The notes under the pieces were generated by a model. It ran no database searches. It was not told where the DNA came from and saw only the letters and a program-made list of their open reading frames with translations. This document shows positions 1 through 7,629 of a DNA stretch of 38,278 bases, in pieces; the first letter of the stretch is position 1; each line of letters begins with the position of its first letter. This DNA comes from an uncultured Oscillospiraceae bacterium (GTDB taxonomy: Bacteria; Bacillota; Clostridia; Oscillospirales; Oscillospiraceae): NCBI GenBank assembly GCA_947628315.1, contig CANQZJ010000016.1:1-38278 (forward strand), in the 5' to 3' direction. Position numbers and translations under genes: made by a program.

Positions 1-24
1 ACCCCTAGCATCGCCGGCTCTTCG

Positions 25-47
25 AAAATTCTCCGGGGGAGATTTTT
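25..47 (+). terminator. Terminator-like hairpin at the left edge
   Basis: Arms 25-34 and 38-47 pair over ten positions with one T-T mismatch around a GGG loop. The core is TCTCC/GGAGA, flanked by an A run on the left and a T run on the right, so the structure could act in both directions. It probably ends the transcript that enters from the left and separates it from the late operon that starts near 205. The GC core is short, so efficiency is uncertain. Confidence 0.5.
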
Positions 48-50
48 CCT

Positions 51-131
51 GAGAGTCTTCCGGCTGCCCGAACGCCCGAAATGAGTCCACTCGCTCCCTC
101 AGTTCGACGTTCGGGCATTCGGAGGACTCTC
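51..131. repeat. Large imperfect inverted repeat upstream of the late operon
   Basis: Two nested inverted repeats are visible. The outer arms are 51-62 and 120-131, 12 nt with one mismatch. The inner arms are 68-80 and 110-122, 13 nt with one mismatch. Together they form a bulged stem with a loop of about 29 nt just upstream of the packaging genes. No T tract follows, so it is not a simple terminator. A protein-binding site, an mRNA leader structure or a packaging (pac/cos-type) site near the terminase genes are possible. The sequence does not decide among them. Confidence 0.5.
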
Positions 132-204
132 GGTAAGTGCTGAAAACTACCTGAAAACCCACCAATCTTAGGGGTGAACATGGAGGAAAGCTGAGGAGAC
201 AGAA
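132..204 (+). promoter_or_regulatory. Leader of the late operon with short direct repeats
   Basis: This gene-free stretch holds two copies of CTGAAAAC at 140-147 and 151-158, an 11-nt period that would put them on one face of the helix. A four-codon mini-ORF (ATG at 180, TGA ending at 194) runs into the ribosome site GAGGAG (193-198) of the first gene. I see no convincing -35/-10 pair. An activator-dependent late promoter is an inference. Confidence 0.3.
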
Positions 205-549
205 ATGAGCCGCTCTAAAAGCACCGACAAACCGGCCAAGAAGCCACGGCGTACCCGCAGGGCCCGCACTCCGGAGGAGCGAGAGCAGGAGATGATAGGG
301 CTCGCGATGGACTTGGCGGAGGAACAGCTCAGGAACGGCACTGCTTCAGCACAGGTCATAGCCCATTTCCTCAAACTCGGGTCTACGAGAGAGAAGGCCG
401 AGCTGGACATGATTCGCAGAAAGACGGAAAATCTCGATGCAAAGACCGAGAGCATACGTCAGGGCGGTCATATCGAGGAACTTTACGCCGAGGCGATGAG
501 GGCCATGCGGGAATACAAGGGACTTGACGCGGATGAAGACGTACAGTGA
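205..549 (+). CDS. Possible small terminase subunit or packaging-associated protein
   Basis: This is a 114-residue, strongly charged, mostly helical protein. The first 30 residues are Lys/Arg-rich, then helices run through residues 30-85 with an acidic C-terminus. The ATG follows GAGGAG (193-198) by 6 nt. Proteins of this size and type commonly sit first in late operons of gut siphophages, before HNH and terminase genes, and are often named small terminase. Small terminases bind the packaging site and hand DNA to the large subunit. I see no textbook helix-turn-helix, so the assignment rests on position, size and charge. It overlaps the HNH gene by a few codons, which suggests translational coupling. 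A DNA-binding regulator is the main alternative. Confidence 0.5.
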   Translation: MSRSKSTDKPAKKPRRTRRARTPEEREQEMIGLAMDLAEEQLRNGTASAQVIAHFLKLGSTREKAELDMIRRKTENLDAKTESIRQGGHIEELYAEAMRAMREYKGLDADEDVQ

Positions 550-952
550 GTGCGTCTCCCTTCCGACGTTCAAAGAAAGGTTCGACTACCTGAAATTAAC
601 CGGTGTGGTCGGAGAGAGGACCTTCGGTCGGGAGAGAAGTCTCAATCAGGAGCTCTATCATTCCCCAGAATGGCAGAAAGTTCGGAGCGAGTGCATAATT
701 CGGGACGGTTCGTGCGACTTGGCGGTGCCGGACAGGTACATCCGGCGCTTCATAGTCGTGCATCACATCCGCCCCGTCACGGAGGAGCAGATACTCAGCC
801 GGGACCCGTGCCTCTGGGACCCGGAGAACCTCATATGCGTACATTTCCAGACGCACAACGCCATACACTACGGGGACTTCTCACTGATAGACGCCCCCGT
901 CTCCGTGGAACGACGCCCAAACGACACATGCCCTTGGAAAGGAGGGACGTGA
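533..952 (+). CDS. HNH endonuclease
   Basis: The product is 139 residues from the ATG. An in-frame TTG at 524 is possible, but AAGGGA (517-522) is better spaced for 533. The HNH signature lies in the C-terminal half: HH at 77-78 in a VVHHIRPV context, N99 in PENLICVH, then H108/N109 and H112. HNH nucleases next to terminases are known in many HK97-type phages to help terminase-dependent cleavage of concatemers during packaging. That role is inferred here from position. There are no clear zinc-binding CxxC pairs. It overlaps the previous gene, and its TGA overlaps the next ATG (ATGA-type junction), so the first three genes look coupled. Confidence 0.88.
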   Translation: MKTYSECVSLPTFKERFDYLKLTGVVGERTFGRERSLNQELYHSPEWQKVRSECIIRDGSCDLAVPDRYIRRFIVVHHIRPVTEEQILSRDPCLWDPENLICVHFQTHNAIHYGDFSLIDAPVSVERRPNDTCPWKGGT

Positions 953-1536
953 TGGGAAGTGGTGGACGAGATACGACAGACGGCAAGGATGTGGCGCCTG
1001 CACCTGAAGCTGGTGGGACAGAGGCACGCACTTATCCGAGCCAAACGCAGGCATCGCCGGATTCTTCAGCAGCATCGTCTTCTGACCTCTCTTCTGAGCA
1101 GGTTCGGGAGTCAATCCTCCTCTCCGTCAAGCAGGCTCTGGGCATAGTGCCCGACTACCGGCCCTTCGACGATGCCATAATCATGCACATCAACTCGGTG
1201 TTCTCGACGCTCCACCAGTTGGGCGTCGGGCCCGCCGAGCCCTTCTACATCACGGGCGACGAGGAGCGCTGGGAGGACTTCATAAATCAGGAAGCCACCC
1301 AGATGGCGCGCTCCTACATGTACTACAAGGTGCGTCTCCTGTTCGACCCGCCGACCGCGAACTCCTCCATGTACGATTCCTTCGACAAGCTCACGAAGGA
1401 GTACGAGTGGAGGCTTCGCGTGGCCGGCGACGAGGACAGGAGGCTGCACGGGACCGTGTCCGCGTCAAACCGAGAGGAGACGTCGGGCGACTTCGACGAC
1501 CTGCCGGGAGGAGGGACCGAAGATGTTGGTTGGTGA
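952..1536 (+). CDS. Head-tail connector (head completion) protein
   Basis: The product is 194 residues. The ATG overlaps the HNH stop and follows GGAGGG (941-946). From about residue 50 the sequence reads as the gp6-like connector family common in gut phages: an ESILLSVKQALGI start, then DDAIIMHINSVFSTLHQLGVG, and a late YMYYKVRLLFDPP block. These proteins form a ring under the portal that joins head to tail. The first 50 residues are Ser/Ala/Pro-rich and extend beyond what the family usually has. They look disordered. Its position before the large terminase, not after the capsid gene, is a noteworthy order. It overlaps the next gene by 14 nt. Confidence 0.82.
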   Translation: MGSGGRDTTDGKDVAPAPEAGGTEARTYPSQTQASPDSSAASSSDLSSEQVRESILLSVKQALGIVPDYRPFDDAIIMHINSVFSTLHQLGVGPAEPFYITGDEERWEDFINQEATQMARSYMYYKVRLLFDPPTANSSMYDSFDKLTKEYEWRLRVAGDEDRRLHGTVSASNREETSGDFDDLPGGGTEDVGW

Positions 1537-2017
1537 GAACGAGCTCAGGCACTACGGCGTCCTAGGCATGAAGTGGGGCGTCAGGCACGACCGCAAGCGG
1601 AGCGGGGCCGGCTCGAAGCGCAAGGCCGAGGCCAAGAGGGCGCCGACTCCAAAGAGCACCGCCAAGGCCAAGGTCCCGCTCAGCGAGGCCGGCGGCAAGA
1701 GGGCGGCGTCCAAGGTCTCGCAGATGTCGGACGCCGAGCTCAACCGGCAGATTAGGCGCCTCCAGCAGGAGCGCGAGTACAACCGGCTCACGAACGAGGT
1801 CCGCAAGCCCCGCCGCACGGCGGCCAAGAACATGGCGGCCGCCACGGCCAAGAGCGCCGCCAGCAACGTGGCCTCCGCGCTCACCAGCGCCGCCATAATC
1901 ATGGCCCTCTCCAGAGCCTTCGACTCCACCCACAGCAAGGACCTCGCCGAGCTGGGCGAGATGACGGTGGCGGGGCTCCGCAACAAGGCCGGCGTCGGGA
2001 AGAAGAAGCAGAGATGA
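1523..2017 (+). CDS. GMKWGV-motif head-module protein A
   Basis: This 164-residue, very basic protein has the motif HYGVLGMKWGVR at about residues 10-21. A Lys/Arg/Ala-rich helical middle follows, then a hydrophobic Ala-rich stretch around residues 105-130 (AAASNVASALTSAAIIMALS-like) that could be a membrane or packed helix. The same motif recurs in the genes at 3769 (twice) and 5615. It is a recognised but uncharacterised N-terminal signature of proteins in gut-phage head modules, and I know of no established function. The start overlaps the connector gene, and GGAGGAGGG lies upstream. Its stop overlaps the terminase ATG. A minor capsid or packaged protein is an inference from location. Confidence 0.8.
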   Translation: MLVGENELRHYGVLGMKWGVRHDRKRSGAGSKRKAEAKRAPTPKSTAKAKVPLSEAGGKRAASKVSQMSDAELNRQIRRLQQEREYNRLTNEVRKPRRTAAKNMAAATAKSAASNVASALTSAAIIMALSRAFDSTHSKDLAELGEMTVAGLRNKAGVGKKKQR

Positions 2018-3759
2018 GCCTCTCCAACACCGCCACGCCCAGATACTACGGGGAGTTCCGGAGGAAGGTGCTCGCCGGGGAGATTCCCGTCTGCAAGGAA
2101 ATCTCGATGGAGATGAACCGCATCGACGACCTCATCGCCAACCCCGGCGTCTACTACGACGAGGAGGCCATAAACGGCTGGAAGAAGTTCTGCGAGGACG
2201 AGCTGACGCTGACCGACGGCGGGGACGTCCACCTTCTGGACACGTTCCTCCTGTGGGGCGAGCAGCTCTTCGGCTGGTTCTACTTCACGGAGCGCTCCGT
2301 CTTCGTCCCGGACGAGAACGGTGGCTCCTACGTCAACAAGTGGATTAAGCGCCGGCTCGTGAACAAGCAGTACCTCATCGTCGGGCGCGGGGCCGCCAAG
2401 ACCATGTACGGCAGCTTCATCCAGAACTACTTTCTCAACGTGGACACCTCCACCACCCATCAGATAACCGTGGCCCCGACCATGAAGCAGGCGGAGGAGG
2501 TCCTCGCCCCCATCCGCACGTCCATAACGAGGCACAAGGGCCCGCTGTTCGAGTTCCTCACCGAGGGCTCGCTCCAGAACACCACCGGGAGCAAGATGAA
2601 CCGGCAGAAGCTGGCCTCGACGAAGAAGGGCATCGAGAACTTCCTGACCGGGAGCCTGCTCGAAATCCGGCCCATGTCCATCGAGAAGCTTCAGGGCCTC
2701 CGGACCAAGTGCAACACCGTCGACGAGTGGCTCTCCGTGGACATCCGCGAGGACGTGGTGGGCGCCATCGAGCAGGGTGCCGCCAAGGTGGACGACTGGC
2801 TCATCATAGCCATGTCCTCCGAGGGAACGGTGCGCAACGGGGCCGGGGACGACATCAAAATGGAGCTGATGTCCATCCTCAAGGGGGACTACGTCAACCC
2901 GCACGTCTCCATCTGGTACTACAGGCTCGACGACATCGACGAGGTCAACTACCCGATGATGTGGGTGAAGGCCAACCCGAACCTCGGGAAGACCGTCTCC
3001 TACGAGACCTACCAGCAGGACGTCGAGAGGGCCGAGCACAACCCGACGGCGCGCAACGACATCCTCGCCAAGCGCTTCGGCATCCCGATGGAGGGGTACA
3101 CGTACTTCTTCACCTACGAGGAGACCCTCCCGCACCGCAAGAGGGACTATTGGAAGATGGCCTGCTCCCTCGGGGCGGACCTCTCGCAGGGCGACGACTT
3201 CTGCGCGTTCACGTTCATGTTCCCGCTGGACAGCACCATGGACACGTTCGGGATAAAGACGCGCAGCTACATCTCATCCCGCACGTTGCAGAAGCTCCCC
3301 GGGTCGATGCGTCAGAAGTACGAGGAGTTCATGCGGGAGGGGTCGCTGATAGTCCTCAACGGGACCATCCTCGACATGAACGAGGTCTACGAGGACCTCG
3401 ACCTCCACATCCAGCAGTGCGACTACGACGTGCGCACCTTCGGGTACGACCCGTACAACGCCAAGGACTTCGTCCAGCGATGGGAGCAGGAGCACGGGTC
3501 GTTCGGCGTCGAGGTCGTGAAGCAGGGTGTGAAGACCGAGTCCGTCCCGTTGGGGGAGCTCAAGAAGCTCGCCGAGGACAGGGCCCTCCTGTTCGACCAG
3601 AAGCTCATGACGTACACCATGGGGAACTGCATCGTCATGGAGGACAACAACGGCAACCGCAAGCTCCTCAAGAAGCGGTACGACCAGAAGATAGACAACG
3701 TGTCGGCCATGATGGACGCCTTCGTGGCGCTCAAGAACAACCGCGACTACTTCGACTAG
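2014..3759 (+). CDS. terL: Terminase large subunit
   Basis: This 581-residue protein matches the usual length of phage packaging motors. The ATPase half has a Walker A-like VGRGAAKT at residues 123-130 and a Walker B region VDEW with D237/E238. The nuclease half has acidic residues in the expected order: D389 in GADLSQGDD, D479 in GYDP, and D561/D568 in KIDNVSAMMDA. It would bind the portal, pump DNA into the prohead using ATP and cut the concatemer. The ATG at 2014 overlaps the previous TGA. It sits between two GMKWGV-motif genes, and the portal gene comes two genes later. Nothing suggests truncation. Confidence 0.95.
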   Translation: MSLSNTATPRYYGEFRRKVLAGEIPVCKEISMEMNRIDDLIANPGVYYDEEAINGWKKFCEDELTLTDGGDVHLLDTFLLWGEQLFGWFYFTERSVFVPDENGGSYVNKWIKRRLVNKQYLIVGRGAAKTMYGSFIQNYFLNVDTSTTHQITVAPTMKQAEEVLAPIRTSITRHKGPLFEFLTEGSLQNTTGSKMNRQKLASTKKGIENFLTGSLLEIRPMSIEKLQGLRTKCNTVDEWLSVDIREDVVGAIEQGAAKVDDWLIIAMSSEGTVRNGAGDDIKMELMSILKGDYVNPHVSIWYYRLDDIDEVNYPMMWVKANPNLGKTVSYETYQQDVERAEHNPTARNDILAKRFGIPMEGYTYFFTYEETLPHRKRDYWKMACSLGADLSQGDDFCAFTFMFPLDSTMDTFGIKTRSYISSRTLQKLPGSMRQKYEEFMREGSLIVLNGTILDMNEVYEDLDLHIQQCDYDVRTFGYDPYNAKDFVQRWEQEHGSFGVEVVKQGVKTESVPLGELKKLAEDRALLFDQKLMTYTMGNCIVMEDNNGNRKLLKKRYDQKIDNVSAMMDAFVALKNNRDYFD

Positions 3760-3768
3760 GGAGGGAAG

Positions 3769-5613
3769 ATGCAACAGTCCGAAGAGCTCATGCACCACGG
3801 CATCCTCGGGATGAAGTGGGGCGTCAAAAACGGCCCGCCGTATCCGCTGAAACCCGAGGTGTCGGCGCGGGTCAGCAAGGGGAGGAAGCCGTCGTCCGGG
3901 AGCTCGTCGGGGTCAGGTTCGGGCGGCTCCCGCAGACGTCCGGCGAAGCCCCAACCGAGGCAGTCGAGCCCATCGCCCCGCAGGTCGTCCCAGCGGGCCT
4001 CGGAGAAGCGCTCGGGGTCCACGTCGGGCGGCTCCAGCCATCCCCGCGCCCAGTCGAAGCCGAGCCCCAAATCCCCCGAGCCCACCCGGTCCAAGACGGA
4101 GACAGGCCGGCGGGACGCCAAGGTGGAGGCGGCGAAGCGCTCCGCCCGCGAGTTCGAGCGCAGGACCGCGCCCCTTGAGAGGGACTTCGACGAGGCGGAC
4201 GCCCGGCACGACGACGAGGCGAAGGCCAAGATAGGCGCGAAGATAAGCAAGTTCTACGACGAGCACAAGACCGCAATCCACATAGCAATCGGGGCCGCGA
4301 TGGGCGTCGGCGCGGTGGCCGGTGGAATGGCGGCCGCGAAGTACATCAGGGAGCAGCGGATAAAGGCCCCGCTCCGCAAGAACTACTTCAAGAACGTGGA
4401 GAACAGGGCCGGCTCCGTCGGCAAGTTCGCCGAGTTCATGAAGAACGGGAAGGTCTCCGACCTGCCGGACGAGGACACGACGTTCCACGTCGGGCACGAG
4501 TTCCAGCGGGTGAGCGTGCCGGGCGGAGACGCCTTCCACGTCGACGGCACGAAGCAGGACATGACCTACGTCACGACCAACAGGGCCGACGCCACGCGCG
4601 TCGCGAGCCTCTTCCCGTCGTACTTCGGCCGCAGGGACAAGACCGACAACTTCCACCAGATGACGTACAAGGCCACCAAGGAGGTCCGCTCGCCGTCCGC
4701 GAGGAAGCGGTACATGCTGTTCGTGAACCTGTGCCGGAAGAACCCCGAGTTCTGCGAGGCCCTCGTCGGTGACTGCGTCATCCACTTCGGTCAGGTCCCG
4801 TCGTTCAACTACGAGGCCAACCAGTCGAAGGCGGACCGCGAGTTCATGGCCGCCTACCGCGTCTTCTGTAGGAAGTTCGGGGGTCGCGGCGACTCCGCCA
4901 AAATCTACGTCGACGAGCTCAAGAAGATGGGATACAACGCCATCATCGACGACAACGACGCCGGAATCCTCACCGACATGCCGCTCGTCATATTCGATAA
5001 CTCGACCTACGAGCAGACGGGCGACAAGGTGTGGAACTACTACTCCGACGAGTTCCGCGAGTTCGCCAAGACCATCGAGCAGTTCGACGGCATGGACACG
5101 TGGAAGACGCCGCTCAACCACGGGGCCCTCATGCACCATGGCGTGCTGGGGATGAAGTGGGGCGTCCGCAAGGAGAAGCCGCGGGCCGTCGGAAAGCGCA
5201 AGTCGAAGGAGCCCGAGAAGAGGCAGCGCAAGAGGCTCCCGAAGGGGGCCGTGGCCGCCATAGGCGTGTCTGCCGCGTTGACGGCCCCGATTTGGATGCC
5301 CCACGCGAAGAATGGCTACAGGTACCTTGAGGAAGTCGGGGCCATAGGCGCGATTTCCAAGGGGGCGTCAGCCGTCGTGAAGGGGGGCAAGGTCGCTGGG
5401 GCCACTGCCGGGAAGGTCGCCAAGGTCGGCGGAAAGGCGGCCGGCACGGTCCTGAAGGCCGGGGGAAGGGTCGCCGGGGAGACCCTACGGACCGCCGGGC
5501 AGATTGCGTCGTCCGGCTCCGACGAATTGAAAGAGTCTGTGCGGAGGAATCGCAGGACCATAGCCAAGAACGTCGGGCGCAACGCACGGCGGATGATGCG
5601 GAAGGGAGGGTGA
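3769..5613 (+). CDS. GMKWGV-motif head-module protein B, two motifs around an ART-like domain
   Basis: The product is 614 residues, behind GGGAGGG. Motif copy 1 (HHGILGMKWGVK) is at 9-20. A Ser/Pro/Arg-rich linker spans 30-130. A Gly/Ala hydrophobic segment lies at 168-191, and a folded domain at about 205-445. Motif copy 2 (HHGVLGMKWGVR) is at 456-467. A second hydrophobic segment lies at 492-510, followed by a basic Gly/Ala/Val-rich helical tail. The domain contains an R in FQRVS (247), a YVTTNRADA segment near 267-275 and GYNAIIDDNDAG followed by PLVIFD at 388-410. This order recalls ADP-ribosyltransferase-like domains of phage head proteins and polymorphic toxins. The family call is an inference and the full catalytic triad is not certain. 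The layout looks like a duplicated motif-plus-membrane-segment unit. Confidence 0.75.
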   Translation: MQQSEELMHHGILGMKWGVKNGPPYPLKPEVSARVSKGRKPSSGSSSGSGSGGSRRRPAKPQPRQSSPSPRRSSQRASEKRSGSTSGGSSHPRAQSKPSPKSPEPTRSKTETGRRDAKVEAAKRSAREFERRTAPLERDFDEADARHDDEAKAKIGAKISKFYDEHKTAIHIAIGAAMGVGAVAGGMAAAKYIREQRIKAPLRKNYFKNVENRAGSVGKFAEFMKNGKVSDLPDEDTTFHVGHEFQRVSVPGGDAFHVDGTKQDMTYVTTNRADATRVASLFPSYFGRRDKTDNFHQMTYKATKEVRSPSARKRYMLFVNLCRKNPEFCEALVGDCVIHFGQVPSFNYEANQSKADREFMAAYRVFCRKFGGRGDSAKIYVDELKKMGYNAIIDDNDAGILTDMPLVIFDNSTYEQTGDKVWNYYSDEFREFAKTIEQFDGMDTWKTPLNHGALMHHGVLGMKWGVRKEKPRAVGKRKSKEPEKRQRKRLPKGAVAAIGVSAALTAPIWMPHAKNGYRYLEEVGAIGAISKGASAVVKGGKVAGATAGKVAKVGGKAAGTVLKAGGRVAGETLRTAGQIASSGSDELKESVRRNRRTIAKNVGRNARRMMRKGG

Positions 5614-5614
5614 G

Positions 5615-6277
5615 ATGTACCAAGGGACCCATCCCAAGGGCGACGACGAGCTCATGCACTACGGCGTCCTCGGGATGAAGTGGGGCGTACGCAAAGCGCG
5701 CAGGTACGAATCCCGGACCAGAAAGCTCCAGTCGAAGGCAGATAAGTACAGAGCGAAGCTCCGCGCCAAGGAGTCGAAGCTGAGGGGTAAGCGCACGAAG
5801 AACCTCAGGACCGACAGACTCCGCGGCAAGGCGGCCCGGTTGCAGTCCCTAGCGGACTACAGGCGGGCCCGTTCGGCCATATACACCAGTGACAAGAAGG
5901 CGACGACAGCCCAGAAGGACCGTCTCCGCACGTCACGACTCGACAAGAACAGCAACTACATGCTCGACGACCGTGCGGTCGGAGTCAAGGAACGACACAT
6001 CAAGTCCGACAACTCCGGGAGGCGCACGAGGGCCGCCGTACGGTCGTCCACGATGCGCGCCTATGCGGGCCAGACGGTCCGGTACGTCGTCGGGGACACC
6101 CTCGCGTCTACGGCCGGCAGGGCCGCCGTCGGTATCGGGGCCGCCGTCGTCGCCAACGCGATGCGAAAGAACCGCTCCAACAGACTCGGTGGCGCCGAGA
6201 ACCCGACCTACGAGACCCCGTGGGACTACGACCGCGAGCTCCGCTCCCGCAGATTGCTCGGCTCCGGACGACGCTGA
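5615..6277 (+). CDS. GMKWGV-motif head-module protein C
   Basis: This 220-residue, highly basic protein starts 1 nt after the previous stop, behind GAAGGGAGGG. The motif HYGVLGMKWGVR lies at about residues 15-26. A long Lys/Arg-rich helical region follows (about 27-150), then an Ala/Gly/Val-rich hydrophobic stretch around 158-183 and a polar tail. The architecture (motif, basic helix, hydrophobic segment) matches the genes at 1523 and the second half of 3769, so the three probably descend from one unit. No enzyme motif is visible. A DNA-associated or prohead-packaged protein is an inference from charge and from the position directly before the portal gene. Confidence 0.78.
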   Translation: MYQGTHPKGDDELMHYGVLGMKWGVRKARRYESRTRKLQSKADKYRAKLRAKESKLRGKRTKNLRTDRLRGKAARLQSLADYRRARSAIYTSDKKATTAQKDRLRTSRLDKNSNYMLDDRAVGVKERHIKSDNSGRRTRAAVRSSTMRAYAGQTVRYVVGDTLASTAGRAAVGIGAAVVANAMRKNRSNRLGGAENPTYETPWDYDRELRSRRLLGSGRR

Positions 6278-6295
6278 CATATGGAAGGGGGACGT

Positions 6296-7609
6296 ATGGC
6301 ATCGGACGACAAGCCGCGCTTCCGCGACAGGCTGGCCCATGCTTGGAACGCCTTCACGAGCGAGCAGACGACGCTCGCCCCTCCCGTCGTATACGGGCCG
6401 ATGACATCCTACGTCCCGTATCAGACGATGTCCTCGGGCTACAGGTTCTCCACCGCGGACAAGACCATCATCACGGCCGTCTACAACCGGCTCGCCACGG
6501 ACATATCGCTCGTGAACATCATGCACGTGCGCGTGGACGAGAACGGCGGGTTCCTCGGGACCATGGACAGCGGCCTGAACAACTGCCTGACCGTGGAGGC
6601 CAACATCGACCAGACCGCGCGGGAGTTCATCATGGACCTCTCGCTCTCCCTCTTCGACGAGGGCGTGGTCGCCGTCGTTCCCGTGGAGACGCAGCGCAGC
6701 CCGGTGACGTACGACTCCGTCGACATCCGCACCATGCGGGTGGCGAAGATAACCAACTGGATGCCCCGCTACGTGGGGCTTGAGGTCTATGACGACCGCG
6801 ACGGTCGGCGAAAGCCCATCGTCATGCCGAAGAGCGCCGTGGCCATCATCAAGAACCCGTTCTACAACGTCATGAACGCCCAGAACAGCACCCTGAAGCG
6901 ACTCGTGAGGAAGCTGAACACGCTGGACGTCGTCGACGACCAGATTGGGTCGAAGAAGCTGGACCTCATCATCCAGCTCCCGTACGTCATCAAGAGCGAC
7001 ACGCAGCGCAATCAGGCCAACGAGCGCCGGCAGGCAATCGAGGACCAGCTGGCGAACTCCAAGTACGGAATAGCCTACACGGACGGCACCGAGCGCATCA
7101 CGCAGCTCAACCGCTCCATAGAGAACAACCTCCTCCCGCAGGTGGAGTACCTCCAGAAGATGCTCTACTCGCAGCTGGGCCTGACGGAGGAGATTCTCAA
7201 CGGCACCGCGGACGAGAACGCGATGCTGAACTACTACACGAGGACCATCAATCCGTTCCTGAATGCCATCTGCGACGAGATGGAGCGGAAGTTCCTCACG
7301 AAGACCGCTCGTACACAGCTTCAGGCGATTCGCTACTACCGCGAGCCGTTCAGCCTCACCACCTCCGAGAAGATAGCAGACCTCGCTGACAGACTAACAC
7401 GCAACGAGATACTGTCTCCGAACGAGATGAGGGGCATCATCGGCTTCCGCCCGGTGGCGGACGAACGCGCCGACGAGCTTCGCAACAGGAACCTCAACCC
7501 CTCGGAGTTCGAGGCCCTCGACCCGGTGATGACCACGCCCGGAGAGGAGCCCGAGTACCCCGAGGACGGTGGTGTGTACGAAGTCCCCAATGAAGACCAG
7601 TTGTACTGA
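6296..7609 (+). CDS. Portal protein (HK97-type)
   Basis: The product is 437 residues from ATG 6296, chosen because GGAAGGGGG lies just upstream. The alternative ATG at 6281 has no ribosome site. Landmarks typical of the family are an early SSGYRFSTADKTIITAVYNRLATDIS block, DIRTMRVAKITNWMPRYVGLEVYDD, and the conserved LTEEILNGTADENAMLNYYTRTINPFL region near residues 290-320. This is followed by the NEILSPNEMRGIIGF C-terminal region. The dodecameric portal forms the DNA channel at one vertex and docks the terminase and then the connector. It is followed by the protease-capsid gene, as expected for an HK97 head module. Confidence 0.92.
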   Translation: MASDDKPRFRDRLAHAWNAFTSEQTTLAPPVVYGPMTSYVPYQTMSSGYRFSTADKTIITAVYNRLATDISLVNIMHVRVDENGGFLGTMDSGLNNCLTVEANIDQTAREFIMDLSLSLFDEGVVAVVPVETQRSPVTYDSVDIRTMRVAKITNWMPRYVGLEVYDDRDGRRKPIVMPKSAVAIIKNPFYNVMNAQNSTLKRLVRKLNTLDVVDDQIGSKKLDLIIQLPYVIKSDTQRNQANERRQAIEDQLANSKYGIAYTDGTERITQLNRSIENNLLPQVEYLQKMLYSQLGLTEEILNGTADENAMLNYYTRTINPFLNAICDEMERKFLTKTARTQLQAIRYYREPFSLTTSEKIADLADRLTRNEILSPNEMRGIIGFRPVADERADELRNRNLNPSEFEALDPVMTTPGEEPEYPEDGGVYEVPNEDQLY

Positions 7610-7629
7610 GTCGGAAGAGGTGAAACTGC

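Noticed and set aside
550-951. N-terminal 134 codons of the open frame that contains the connector gene
   Set aside because: The part before 952 overlaps the HNH gene in another frame and reads as low-complexity sequence. ATG 952 has a proper ribosome site.
1552-3135. A 527-codon open frame on the minus strand across the terminase start
   Set aside because: High-GC third-position bias of the plus-strand genes opens long antisense frames. It has no ribosome site and a low-complexity Val/Leu/Gly product, and it covers two well-supported genes.
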